Assembly (NCBI RefSeq): GCF_948329825.1
Contig: NZ_CAOJCM010000001.1
Span: forward strand, 930,001-994,000
From: Paenibacillus sp. JJ-100
GTDB taxonomy: Bacteria > Bacillota > Bacilli > Paenibacillales > Paenibacillaceae
Direction: 5' to 3'
Length of the DNA stretch: 64,000 nt
How positions within the stretch are numbered: the first letter of the stretch is position 1; each line of letters begins with the position of its first letter. Under the pieces are notes generated by a model. It worked only from the letters and a program-made list of their open reading frames with translations. It searched no databases and was not told the DNA's origin. The position numbers and the translations under genes were made by a program. This document shows, one piece after another, positions 1 through 8,750 of the stretch.

Positions 1-469
1 ATCATTATTTGCCTACCCGTTCCAAGGGTACTGGAAAGACGTTGGAACCATTCGCAGCCTGTGGGAATCCAATATGGATCTGCTGGATGAAGAAACGTCC
101 CTTAACTTGAATGACCCCAAATGGCGTATTTCCACACGTAACCCTAATCAGCCAGCTCAATATATATCTCCTCTGGCAAAGGTTCGGAACTGCATTATTA
201 GTGAGGGTAGTATTGTGCATGGAGAGGTGAATCACTCCGTTCTGTTCTATGGAACCGAAGTGGGTGAAAGCAGTGTGGTGATGGATTCTGTCGTAATGCC
301 GAGGGTTAGAATTGGTCGTCATGTATCTATTCGCAATGCCATTATTTCGGAAGGTCTGGTGATCCCGGATGGTGTTCGAATCGCACCTGCACCGGGGGAT
401 GAGAGCGATATTTTGCTCGTAGATCAGGACGAACTGGAACGCCAGTTGAAACAGGGGATAACCAATTAA
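1..469 (+). CDS. glgC: Glucose-1-phosphate adenylyltransferase catalytic subunit, C-terminal part (partial)
   Basis: The gene enters from the left edge; the open frame begins at base 2 and the true start lies outside the window. The enzyme makes ADP-glucose from glucose-1-phosphate and ATP, the first committed step of bacterial glycogen synthesis in the cytosol. What is visible is the end of the nucleotidyltransferase domain ([14 protein letters not shown]) followed by the left-handed beta-helix rich in hexapeptide-type repeats ([19 protein letters not shown] region). It ends 55 bases before the preferred glgD start, so the two are one operon. A GlgC/GlgD tandem is the arrangement known in Bacillus, where GlgD is a stimulating partner. 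Confidence 0.95.
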   Translation, partial: SLFAYPFQGYWKDVGTIRSLWESNMDLLDEETSLNLNDPKWRISTRNPNQPAQYISPLAKVRNCIISEGSIVHGEVNHSVLFYGTEVGESSVVMDSVVMPRVRIGRHVSIRNAIISEGLVIPDGVRIAPAPGDESDILLVDQDELERQLKQGITN

Positions 470-524
470 TTCAGTGGTGTCATTGTATGGGTTCACAATA
501 TGGTCGAATAGGACGGTGCGCGCG

Positions 525-1628
525 ATGAAATCATTAATTGGAGTAATTAACCTTGACCATGAACTTGAGGAATTGAAGGAGCTTACGTACTTTCGCTGCG
601 GCGCGGCAGTGCCTTATGCAGGACGTTATCGTCTGATTGATTTTGTTCTCTCCAATATGATGAATGCGGGGATTGAAAGCATTGGTGTCTTTGTACGGCG
701 CAAATACCGTTCGCTAATGGATCATCTGGGTGACGGGAAGCCGTGGGATCTGGATCGCAGACATGGCGGCATGTTTATTCTTCCACCAGATTGGAATGAT
801 CCAACGGATACTTCACAGGGGGACTTACAACATTTTCACAATAACCTCGATTTCTTCCATAGGGGCGCTGGACAATACATCGTGCATGCAGGCAGTCGCC
901 ATGTGACCAAAGCCGATCTTCAAGATGTTTATCGCCATCACATTCGTACAGGGGCGGACGTAACCCTCGTATGCAAAAGAGTGGACCAGTTACTGCCTGA
1001 GCACGATAGTTGCATCAAAGTCGATCATGACGAAGAAGGCAATGTTGTGGACATTCACCAATGTGCTGACCACACGAATATATATACGGAGATTTTCATA
1101 ATGGAAAAAGAACTGTTCCTCAAACAGGTGCAGCGCTGTATCGAATATGGTGAAACTCATTTCTTCCGTGACGCGATTATGAAAAATCCGAGCAAATTAA
1201 AGATTATGGCTTATGCGTATGAAGGGTATCATGCCGTGATCAACTCTATTGACAGCTACTACCGAAACAGCATGAATCTGCTGAATTCAAAACAGTATGA
1301 GGAGTTGTTCAAAGAAGATCCTGTGCAGACCAAGATCAAATACGAAGCACCCGCCAAATACCTGGAGTCTGCTGATGTCAAACACTCTTTGCTAGCCAAT
1401 GGCTGCATTGTAGCCGGCGAAGTTCAGGATAGCATCCTGTTTCGGGGCGTGCATGTTGCGAAGGGTGCGAAGATTAAGGGTTCGATCATTATGCAGAAGT
1501 GTTACATTGGGGAAGGCACTGTGCTGGAGAATGTCATTCTGGATAAAGATGTGAAGCTAACCGGTGGACAGACGTTAATTGGTGCTCCATCGAATCCGTA
1601 TATTTTGGCAAAGAGTACGATTATTTAA
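525..1628 (+). CDS. glgD: Glucose-1-phosphate adenylyltransferase accessory subunit GlgD
   Basis: The protein is a GlgC paralogue (367 aa) that partners GlgC in making ADP-glucose. The N-terminus reads MKSLIGVINLDHE and lacks the glycine-rich GGRGxRL loop of catalytic GlgC, as is usual for GlgD. RLIDFVLSNMMNAGI and the C-terminal hexapeptide beta-helix (about residues 280-367) are intact. The open frame extends upstream to GTG at 474, but the ATG at 525 is preferred because AGGA sits about 10 bases upstream and the family begins with this MKSLIGVI-type sequence. It follows glgC directly, and glgP follows after a 332-base gap. Confidence 0.93.
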   Translation: MKSLIGVINLDHELEELKELTYFRCGAAVPYAGRYRLIDFVLSNMMNAGIESIGVFVRRKYRSLMDHLGDGKPWDLDRRHGGMFILPPDWNDPTDTSQGDLQHFHNNLDFFHRGAGQYIVHAGSRHVTKADLQDVYRHHIRTGADVTLVCKRVDQLLPEHDSCIKVDHDEEGNVVDIHQCADHTNIYTEIFIMEKELFLKQVQRCIEYGETHFFRDAIMKNPSKLKIMAYAYEGYHAVINSIDSYYRNSMNLLNSKQYEELFKEDPVQTKIKYEAPAKYLESADVKHSLLANGCIVAGEVQDSILFRGVHVAKGAKIKGSIIMQKCYIGEGTVLENVILDKDVKLTGGQTLIGAPSNPYILAKSTII

Positions 1629-1669
1629 AATAAAGCTTATCCGATATGTTTTATAACTATATAAAATAA

Positions 1670-1941
1670 AATCCTGCGGTTTTGTTTTCAGGTTGGTGTC
1701 TTAGGAAACGCATGAAGGGCCACTGTCTAAGTTGCTATGTTGATGCAAACGCAAAGGGTACGAAATCAATTCTGAAGAAGCGAAGCGTTCGCCTTTGTCT
1801 CTCCATTTCAACCTTGCAAAAGGTAAATCTGGAAATGGAAGAGACAACAGCGATCGAAAGAATGATTCGTAACCGGAACGGTCACATTGCAGGATGGCCT
1901 GAGTAACTAAAATTAAAAAACCGCCCTAAACCCGCAGGATT
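1670..1941. repeat. Structured inverted-repeat element between glgD and glgP
   Basis: Ten-base ends AATCCTGCGG (1670-1679) and its complement CCGCAGGATT (1932-1941) bound this stretch. Inside, GTCTCTCCATTTC (1797-1809) pairs with GAAATGGAAGAGAC (1832-1845) leaving one bulged A. The loop of that stem holds a further ACCTT/AAGGT hairpin (1811-1823). The whole can fold as nested arms of about 270 nt ending just before the glgP ribosome binding site. It may be a dispersed intergenic repeat (MITE-like) or a leader RNA of glgP. I have the impression that similar elements occur in other Paenibacillus genomes but cannot verify that here. A 74-codon ORF inside has no ribosome binding site and is not called. 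Confidence 0.55.
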
Positions 1942-1960
1942 TCACCGGGAGGACCTACTT

Positions 1961-4393
1961 TTGTTTGACAACAAAGAAACGTTCAAATCGATCTTTCAAC
2001 GCAATCTCGTAAGCAAACTGGGCAAACCAATTGAAGAAGTTACGCAGGAAGACGTGTACCACGTGCTTGGCAGCATGATCCGAGAATATGCGGGTCAAGA
2101 CTGGGCAGCCTCGAATCAAGGATTTAAGCAGCGCCAAGACAAACAGGTGTACTACTTCTCACTGGAGTTTTTGATTGGACGTCTGCTCGGTAACAATTTG
2201 CTAAACGTGAATGAACTGGAACTGGTTCGTGATAGCTTGGCGGAGCTTGGATTTTCGCTAGAGTGTATTGAGGAACAGGAGCCGGACGCAGGTCTGGGCA
2301 ATGGAGGACTGGGAAGGTTGGCTGCTTGTTTTCTAGACTCACTAGCCTCGCTGGGGTATGCAGGACATGGTTGTGGCATTCGTTACAAATATGGTTTGTT
2401 TGAGCAAAAGATTATCCATGGAAACCAGGTAGAACTGCCAGATAATTGGCTGGATAAGGGCAATGAGTGGGAAGTCCGCCGCCCGGACAAAAAGGTAGAG
2501 GTTCAGTTCTGGGGCCGGGTCGAGGCCTATGAGCAGGATGGGCATTATCATTTCGTGACGAAGGATGCTGAATCAGTTGTTGCTGTACCTTATGACGTGC
2601 CTGTTATCGGTTATGGTCAACCCCATGTTAATACGTTAAGACTGTGGAGTGCAGAGCCGAAACGCGAAACATCGATGGGTACTCCTTCGAACTATTATGG
2701 ATATCTGGATTACAGTCGTTCTGTGGAATCGATCTCGGAGTTCTTATATCCGGATGATTCCCAGTACGAGGGCAAGCTGCTCCGCTTGAAACAGCAATAC
2801 TTTATGTGCTCGGCGGGTGTACAAAGTGCCTTGCGTACATTCCACAAGCTGGGCCTGCCTTATGATCGTCTACCGGACAAAGTAGCTTTTCATATCAATG
2901 ACACCCATCCAACGTTGGTTATTCCCGAACTGATGCGAATTCTGATAGATGATAAGGGTTATGGGTGGGATGAAGCATGGGACATTACAACACGAACGGT
3001 CTCGTATACGAATCACACCACATTGAGCGAAGCTTTGGAAAAATGGCCGGTATCCATGATCAGCAAGCTGTTGCCACGGATCTATATGATTATTGAGGAG
3101 ATTAATAAACGCTTCTGCGGTATGCTGCTAGATCGGTATCCAGGGGATACGAATCGCATTGAGCACATGGCCATTGTTGCTGACGATCAGGTTCGCATGG
3201 CTCACCTCGCCATCGTAGGCAGTCACAGCGTTAACGGTGTAGCCGCGTTGCATACTGAAATTCTAAAAGAACGCGAGATGGAGCCATTTTACACGCTGTA
3301 TCCCGAACGGTTTAACAACAAAACCAATGGCATTACACATCGTCGTTGGTTGATGCATGCGAACCCGAAGCTGTCGACTCTCATTACCGAAACTATCGGT
3401 AATGGATGGATTACTGAGCCGAGCAGACTGGAACAGCTTGCAGATTATGCTCATCAATCCTCGTTTCAAGAGCAATTCGGTGCAATCAAGCGAGAAAACA
3501 AAAATCGTTTGGCGTCTTACATTCTGGATCATACGGGTACAATGGTTGACCCGGATTCCGTGTTTGATGTACAGGTGAAAAGGCTGCATGGGTACAAGAG
3601 ACAGCTACTCAACATTTTGCATGTGATGCATCTGTATAACAGGTTGAGAAGTGATCCTTCATATGATATGGTGCCGCGAACGTTCATCTTTGGAGCCAAA
3701 GCCGCACCGAGTTACTATTTTGCGAAGAAAATTATTAAACTGATTACTACAGTCGCAGATACTGTGAACCGCGATAAAGCGGTGAATGATCGATTAAAGG
3801 TGTTTTTCCTGGAGAACTATTCGGTATCTCTGGCTGAGAAGATTATCCCGGCAGCTGATGTGAGTGAACAGATCTCCACTGCAGGAAAAGAAGCGTCCGG
3901 TACAGGGAATATGAAATTCATGATGAATGGTGCACTGACTATAGGTACGATGGACGGTGCTAACGTGGAGATGGCGGAGCAGGTCGGTGAGGAGAATATG
4001 TTTATCTTTGGCCTTCGTGCAAACGAAGTGTTGGAGTATTATCGTAACGGCAGTTACAGACCTAATGAAATCGTCGATCAGGATGAGCGTATCCGTGAAG
4101 TGGTGGGGCAGTTAGTACATCCAGGAGTATTTTGTTGTCGAGATGGGGAGTTCTGGGATATATATGATTCGCTGATTGCTCACGGAGACGAATATTTTGT
4201 ATTACGGGACTTTGCGGCTTATGCTGATGCCCATGCAGCGATCGATCAAGCGTATCGAGATCCTTCCGGCTGGACTCGCAAGGCTGTGCTCAACACAGCA
4301 CATTCAGGCATATTCTCGAGTGACCGTACGATAAGTGAGTATGCAGCCGACATATGGGGGATTCATCCTGTGTCTGGACACTGGAACGGTTAG
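1961..4393 (+). CDS. glgP: Glycogen/starch phosphorylase
   Basis: This 810-aa enzyme of glycosyltransferase family 35 releases glucose-1-phosphate from alpha-1,4-glucan ends using phosphate and pyridoxal phosphate. The N-terminal signature YYFSLEFLIGRLLGNNL, the substrate-side GNGGLGRLAACFLDS and the cofactor segment KEASGTGNMKFMMNGA are all present; the cofactor lysine is about residue 651. Length matches the family. The start is TTG at 1961 with GGGAGG at 1948-1953, seven bases upstream. It lies behind glgC-glgD but is separated by a structured repeat, so it may have its own control. The gene allows the glycogen made by the upstream enzymes to be mobilised. Confidence 0.96.
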   Translation: MFDNKETFKSIFQRNLVSKLGKPIEEVTQEDVYHVLGSMIREYAGQDWAASNQGFKQRQDKQVYYFSLEFLIGRLLGNNLLNVNELELVRDSLAELGFSLECIEEQEPDAGLGNGGLGRLAACFLDSLASLGYAGHGCGIRYKYGLFEQKIIHGNQVELPDNWLDKGNEWEVRRPDKKVEVQFWGRVEAYEQDGHYHFVTKDAESVVAVPYDVPVIGYGQPHVNTLRLWSAEPKRETSMGTPSNYYGYLDYSRSVESISEFLYPDDSQYEGKLLRLKQQYFMCSAGVQSALRTFHKLGLPYDRLPDKVAFHINDTHPTLVIPELMRILIDDKGYGWDEAWDITTRTVSYTNHTTLSEALEKWPVSMISKLLPRIYMIIEEINKRFCGMLLDRYPGDTNRIEHMAIVADDQVRMAHLAIVGSHSVNGVAALHTEILKEREMEPFYTLYPERFNNKTNGITHRRWLMHANPKLSTLITETIGNGWITEPSRLEQLADYAHQSSFQEQFGAIKRENKNRLASYILDHTGTMVDPDSVFDVQVKRLHGYKRQLLNILHVMHLYNRLRSDPSYDMVPRTFIFGAKAAPSYYFAKKIIKLITTVADTVNRDKAVNDRLKVFFLENYSVSLAEKIIPAADVSEQISTAGKEASGTGNMKFMMNGALTIGTMDGANVEMAEQVGEENMFIFGLRANEVLEYYRNGSYRPNEIVDQDERIREVVGQLVHPGVFCCRDGEFWDIYDSLIAHGDEYFVLRDFAAYADAHAAIDQAYRDPSGWTRKAVLNTAHSGIFSSDRTISEYAADIWGIHPVSGHWNG

Positions 4394-4817
4394 CATATAA
4401 AAGAAGCAAGTGGAAAAGTAGTTCATAGAGATCAATTACGAAATTAACTAACGTATAGATCAGCATGGAACATCGTAAAGCGAGTATTTATTCTCTCTTG
4501 TGTGACGTCTGCGCCTGGCGATAAGCCAAAGTATGCTGCTGGGCTGCGGACAGAAACAAGGGATTTTTTGTTCTGTGCTAACTATGTTGCATTCATTCAT
4601 TTATTTATAGAAGAAAAGTAATCGCTAGTTCAATCCGGTGCCTTACTAGATCCTGATATCAGTGCCTGTAGTGTTTCACGAAGCGCGGCGCAATTTAAGT
4701 TCGCATTCAGAATCAAAAAGCGCTCATGCATTTCTGTCATACTAATTGAAGATACATGCAAATGTAATCAAGGTACAAAAAGTACATATCCCACATATGA
4801 ACAGGAGAGCGAGTGTC
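4394..4817. other. Intergenic region after glgP with no clear gene
   Basis: About 420 bases without a convincing gene. A weak hairpin (CAGAAACAA...TTGTTCTG, about 4550-4576) could end glgP transcription but has no clean T-run. A 36-codon minus-strand ORF (4630-4740, MTEMHERFLILNANLNCAAL...) lacks a ribosome binding site and could be a gene remnant; I do not recognise it. Confidence 0.4.
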
Positions 4818-5687
4818 ATGGATCATTATGGACGTATTCAGCTTGCCATTGAGCATCTGGAACAGCATCTGAAGGAGCCGTTTAATATCAAGGACGTGTC
4901 TGGGGCGGCAGGTTTTTCGGCTTTTCATTTTCAGCGCTTGTTTCAAGCGATTACAGGTTTTACCGTTCTGGAATATGTACGCAGACGAAGATTAACGGAG
5001 GCGGCGTCTGTTTTGCGTAACACGGCGACGGGGATTCTAGAGATTGCCCTCAATCATGGTTATCAATCGCAGGAAGCGTTTACCCGAGCTTTCGATGCTC
5101 ACTTTGGAATTACACCGGCTCGGTTTCGCAAACTGGAGCAAGTACTTGTAGCGGAGGACACCTGGCAGCAGAGTATAGATTTTAATGAATATCGTTCACA
5201 GCTCGAGAACACATTCCACATGAACCCGCCACGTCTGGTGACGTTGGAGCCCATCCGAATCACGGGTTATGAATATCAGACGCAGCTAAATAACGAGCAG
5301 CATTATGCAGAGATTCCCGGGTTCTACCATGAATTCGGGCGTGCGCAGAAGTTCATGAAGATTCCAGATCGAATACGTCCGGATATGGCGTACGGTGTTG
5401 CGGCTCATTTTCAGGAGGATGGGTCATTCTCATTTATTGTTGGTGAAGAAAGCGCAGGAAGTGGTGATTCTCTGGAACCGGGATATACCTGTCTGGAGAT
5501 ACCTGGCGGGTTATATGCTGAGTTTGTAACGGAAGGCTCCGAGCAAGATGTACGCAGAATGATCTATGGCAGCTGGCTGCCTGCATCCAAATATGAACGC
5601 CGGGAAGGTCCGGACTTTGAAGTGACGGATGTGTGGAAGTCAACACCCGAGCGGCTGGACATGAAGATCTACATCCCTTTGAAATAA
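4818..5687 (+). CDS. AraC-family transcriptional regulator with GyrI-like ligand-binding domain
   Basis: The first 105 or so residues are an AraC/XylS double helix-turn-helix (HLEQHLKEPFNIKDVSGAAG, then FHFQRLFQAITGF and the second helix pair ending in FGITPARFRK). The remainder, about residues 130-288, resembles the GyrI/Rob-type effector-binding fold, with conserved EPIRITGYEYQTQ and a C-terminal DMKIYIPLK strand. Proteins of this layout usually sense small hydrophobic compounds and activate efflux or stress genes; the ligand here is unknown. ATG 4818 is preferred over the upstream in-frame ATG 4746 because AGGAG (4803-4807) sits 10 bases before it. It is monocistronic, ending at a strong terminator. 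Confidence 0.88.
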   Translation: MDHYGRIQLAIEHLEQHLKEPFNIKDVSGAAGFSAFHFQRLFQAITGFTVLEYVRRRRLTEAASVLRNTATGILEIALNHGYQSQEAFTRAFDAHFGITPARFRKLEQVLVAEDTWQQSIDFNEYRSQLENTFHMNPPRLVTLEPIRITGYEYQTQLNNEQHYAEIPGFYHEFGRAQKFMKIPDRIRPDMAYGVAAHFQEDGSFSFIVGEESAGSGDSLEPGYTCLEIPGGLYAEFVTEGSEQDVRRMIYGSWLPASKYERREGPDFEVTDVWKSTPERLDMKIYIPLK

Positions 5688-5708
5688 AAGTTACCACTCA
5701 TTTCGAGA

Positions 5709-5756
5709 AAGACTCGAAGCTCATCGTTTGATGCGATGCAGGTTTCGGGTCTTTTT
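5709..5756 (+). terminator. Rho-independent terminator after AraC regulator
   Basis: The arms AAGACTCGAA (5709-5718) and TTCGGGTCTT (5744-5753) pair with one G-U and run into a T-stretch. A small inner hairpin CATCG/CGATG lies in the loop. Confidence 0.8.
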
Positions 5757-5846
5757 ATATAATAACCCGGTTCTGGCGTTTACAAGGGTTTCTTTTCGGA
5801 TAAAACATATTAACGGGTGAATGACTTCACAAGAGGAGAAAGGGAG

Positions 5847-7547
5847 GTGGATCTTATCGTTTGGTGGAAAGAAAGTGTCGTATATCAGATCTATCCGAGC
5901 AGCTTCAAGGACGCTGACGGAGACGGTTATGGAGATCTGCAGGGAATCTATGAGAAGCTGGATTATATAGAAAATCTCGGTGTTGATGTCATCTGGCTAT
6001 GTCCCATCTATGATTCTCCAGGACATGATAATGGCTATGATATCCGTGATTATTACGCGATTTTACGAAAGTATGGCACAATGGAGGATTTCGACCGACT
6101 TCTTGCTGAAGCGCATAAACGTGGACTCAAGGTCATGATGGATCTTGTGCTGAATCATACGTCGGATGAACATGCCTGGTTTGCTGAGTCCCGTTCCTCC
6201 AAAACGAATGCAAGGCGTGACTATTACATCTGGCGTTCGGGTAAAAACGGACAGGTGCCGAACAACTGGGAGTCCTACTTCGGTGGTTCCGTGTGGAAGC
6301 ATGATCCGGAAACGAACGAATATTACATGCATTTGTACTCAGAACAACAGCCTGATCTAAACTGGAACAATCCGGAGATGGCTGAGGAGATGTATGAAAT
6401 GGTGCATTGGTGGTTGGAAAAAGGAGTGGACGGTTTTCGCTTTGATGCAGTAGCTCATATCGCTAAAGCAAATGGACTACCCAATGCTCATAATCCCGAT
6501 AATCTGCCTGTGGTACAGGCTTACGAACTGTTTTCTAATTTGGAGCAGGTGCACTCCATCCTCCGCAACCTGAACAATAATGTTCTCAAACCATATGGTC
6601 CGATGACTGTTGGTGAAACCTCCGGGCTTGGACCGGAGCAAGCTTTGGCTTATGTGGGTACGGATCGGGATGAACTGAACATGGTGTTTCAGTTCGAGCA
6701 CATGTTCATCGATGCCCAATCTTCAGGCATAGGGAAGTGGAATTATAAACCATGGAAGCTGACTGAACTGAAAGAAATTATGAGCCGCTGGCAGACGGTA
6801 TTACATGGTCGAGGCTGGAATGCCAATTACATGGGTAATCACGATCAGCCACGTCCGGTGTCCCGTTTTGGAGATGATGGTAAGTACAGAATACGTTCTG
6901 CAAAGATGCTGGCAACATGGATGTTAACGTTAGAAGGTACACCGTACATCTATCAAGGGGAAGAGATTGGCATGACGAATGTGGCATTCCCTGATATTGA
7001 CCAATACCGGGATATTGAGACTAAAAATTACTATAACCACTATATAGGTCTAGGGAAATCCAAAGATGAGGTGATGGAGGCCATTTGGCTGAAAAGTCGA
7101 GATAATGCACGTACACCGATGCAATGGGATGATTCCAAGCATGCAGGTTTTACAACAGGCGAGCCTTGGATCGAAGTGAATAGCAATTATCCGGATATCA
7201 ATGTGGAAGATGCAGAGACAGACCCACATTCGATTTTGCATTATTACCGCAAATTAATAACGTTACGCAAGCAACACCATGGGCTAATCTATGGCGTGTA
7301 TGAGCTTCTTTTGCCAGATGATCCGGAAATCTATGCGTATACCCGTACACTGGACGATGAGCAGTGGTTGATTCTAATGAATTTCAGTGCGAATGAGCCA
7401 GAGATGGCATGGCCAGAAGGCTGGAATGCAGAAGAAGTCAAATTAATGATGGGCAACGTAACCAAACGTTATTCTACGGATGACGGGACTATTTTGTTGC
7501 AACCCTATGAAACGAGGGTATATCGTAAGCAGCCTGTGAGAGCATGA
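5847..7547 (+). CDS. Oligo-1,6-glucosidase / alpha-glucosidase (GH13)
   Basis: A cytosolic GH13 enzyme of about 566 aa without signal peptide, expected to hydrolyse isomaltose-type or short alpha-glucosides. It begins WWKESVVYQIYPSSF and carries the GH13 triad: Asp200 in GFRFDAV, Glu257 in VGETSG and Asp333 in NHDQPR. The spacing is like oligo-1,6-glucosidase. The calcium-site-like segment DADGDGYGDLQGI follows the first strand. The open frame starts at GTG 5817, but GTG 5847 is chosen because AGAGGAG lies eight bases ahead. A second GH13 gene (treA) lies 1.2 kb downstream; the two are clearly paralogues. Exact substrate specificity cannot be fixed from sequence alone. Confidence 0.9.
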   Translation: MDLIVWWKESVVYQIYPSSFKDADGDGYGDLQGIYEKLDYIENLGVDVIWLCPIYDSPGHDNGYDIRDYYAILRKYGTMEDFDRLLAEAHKRGLKVMMDLVLNHTSDEHAWFAESRSSKTNARRDYYIWRSGKNGQVPNNWESYFGGSVWKHDPETNEYYMHLYSEQQPDLNWNNPEMAEEMYEMVHWWLEKGVDGFRFDAVAHIAKANGLPNAHNPDNLPVVQAYELFSNLEQVHSILRNLNNNVLKPYGPMTVGETSGLGPEQALAYVGTDRDELNMVFQFEHMFIDAQSSGIGKWNYKPWKLTELKEIMSRWQTVLHGRGWNANYMGNHDQPRPVSRFGDDGKYRIRSAKMLATWMLTLEGTPYIYQGEEIGMTNVAFPDIDQYRDIETKNYYNHYIGLGKSKDEVMEAIWLKSRDNARTPMQWDDSKHAGFTTGEPWIEVNSNYPDINVEDAETDPHSILHYYRKLITLRKQHHGLIYGVYELLLPDDPEIYAYTRTLDDEQWLILMNFSANEPEMAWPEGWNAEEVKLMMGNVTKRYSTDDGTILLQPYETRVYRKQPVRA

Positions 7548-7635
7548 GAAATCACTCAGAAGAGAAGAAATTATTGGAGATTGGTACTGAATACACAAAA
7601 AATACAGCGATAGTGCAGCTTGTCCAATGACAGCT

Positions 7636-7665
7636 TTGTACTCACAGAGCATTCTGAATTATAAT
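7636..7665 (+). promoter_or_regulatory. Putative sigma-A promoter for the UPF0173 hydrolase gene
   Basis: TTGTAC (7636-7641) and a perfect TATAAT (7660-7665) are 18 bases apart and end about 45 bases before the start codon. Confidence 0.5.
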
Positions 7666-7710
7666 TGACGTTAGAAAAATAAATCATTCAGATGTCAGGA
7701 GGAACCTGAA

Positions 7711-8403
7711 ATGTTGAATATTACGTACCACGGACACTCTAGTGTACAACTGGGCACGGCAGAGAAGTCACTTATGATTGACCCTTTCCTGCGTGGCAAT
7801 GAACTTGCGGTGACCAAGCCGGAGGATATCAAAACGGATGTAGTCCTATTGACACACGCACATATGGACCACATTTTGGATGCTGAACCGATTGCCAAAG
7901 CCAACGATGCCAAAGTGGTGGCGATTGTAGAACTAGCTACATACATGTCGTGGAAAGGGTTAGAAACCATTGGCATGAATATGGGCGGAACAGTGGATCT
8001 GGGATTTGCCAAGGCGAAAATGATTCAGGCATTCCATACGTCCGGTATTGTTTTGGAAGAAGAACAGCGTATTATGTATGCAGGTTTACCTGCTGGATTT
8101 ATTATTGATATTGGTGGCAAAACCGTGCTGCATGCTGGAGATACAAGTCTATTTGGTGACATGAAAATGATCGGGGAACGTCACCATATTGATGTTGCAT
8201 TCCTTCCAATTGGTGGGCATTATACCATGGGACCTGAAGATGCGTTGCAAGCTGCGGAATGGTTTAACGCCAAACTGACGATCCCCGTACATTACGACAC
8301 GTTCCCTGCGATTCGTCAGGATGCGGAACAATTCGTACAACAGCTGGCTTCTAGAGGATTAGAGGGACGCGTACTGGCACCTGGTGAGTCTATCTCGCTG
8401 TAA
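7711..8403 (+). CDS. UPF0173-family metal-dependent hydrolase (metallo-beta-lactamase fold)
   Basis: A 230-aa protein of the UPF0173 (YtkL-type) family. The metal motif HxHxDH is His49, His51, Asp53 and His54 (THAHMDH). Further ligands are expected in HAGDTSLFGD and in PIGGHYTMGPEDA and IPVHYDTFP near the end. The family is conserved in Firmicutes but its substrate is not established, so only a general hydrolase role can be given. AGGAGG sits seven to eight bases before ATG 7711. It has its own promoter and terminator and is unlikely to belong to the sugar genes on either side. Confidence 0.9.
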   Translation: MLNITYHGHSSVQLGTAEKSLMIDPFLRGNELAVTKPEDIKTDVVLLTHAHMDHILDAEPIAKANDAKVVAIVELATYMSWKGLETIGMNMGGTVDLGFAKAKMIQAFHTSGIVLEEEQRIMYAGLPAGFIIDIGGKTVLHAGDTSLFGDMKMIGERHHIDVAFLPIGGHYTMGPEDALQAAEWFNAKLTIPVHYDTFPAIRQDAEQFVQQLASRGLEGRVLAPGESISL

Positions 8404-8489
8404 ATCCTATAGAAAATAATACCGAACTCTTAGTATATGGTGGATTAGCGTCAGCATAAAAAGAGGCACTCACGTAATTAATTATAGCT

Positions 8490-8532
8490 AAAAAGAGGCA
8501 AAGCGGATGTGATCCGTTTCGCCTCTTTTTTT
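8490..8532 (+). terminator. Strong rho-independent terminator
   Basis: AAAAAGAGGC pairs with GCCTCTTTTT, with an inner AGCGGAT/ATCCGTT stem, followed by a run of seven Ts. It ends the UPF0173 transcript and insulates the trehalose operon. Confidence 0.88.
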
Positions 8533-8660
8533 ATGTTCACCTGTTCAAAACAATACAGATATCAGCGGATTTTCGTGATTTGAGTTCAAAAATAGTTGTT
8601 ACAGAGCTAACGTTTATGGGGAAGTTGTAGAAGAGAAACATATAAATTCATTTTCGTTTC

Positions 8661-8692
8661 AACTTGTATATACAGGTTTACTTATGTATTAT
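8661..8692 (+). promoter_or_regulatory. Trehalose operon promoter with TreR-type operator
   Basis: An 18-bp palindrome AACTTGTATATACAGGTT (8661-8678) overlaps a -35 element TTGTAT (8664-8669). It is followed after 17 bases by the -10 TATTAT (8687-8692). The core closely matches the TTGTATATACAA operator recalled for the B. subtilis trehalose repressor TreR. Binding over the -35 would block initiation. No treR gene is in the window, so the regulator must be elsewhere. Confidence 0.75.
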
Positions 8693-8750
8693 AGATGATG
8701 AAGTTAACAGGGGGTTTGATGTGAGCAATCAATTTATTGGAGGCGTTAAC

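Noticed and set aside
5-496. 163-codon minus-strand ORF across glgC
   Set aside because: Antisense shadow of the glgC reading frame; histidine- and asparagine-rich by codon mirroring, no ribosome binding site.
1682-1906. 74-codon ORF between glgD and glgP
   Set aside because: It lies entirely in the inverted-repeat element, has no ribosome binding site and its composition follows the stems.
4551-4576. CAGAAACAA/TTGTTCTG hairpin as glgP terminator
   Set aside because: Imperfect stem and no following T-run; noted only as weak.
8664-8750. N-terminal extension of treA
   Set aside because: It would begin in the -35/operator; ATG 8751 has a proper ribosome binding site and matches TreA length.
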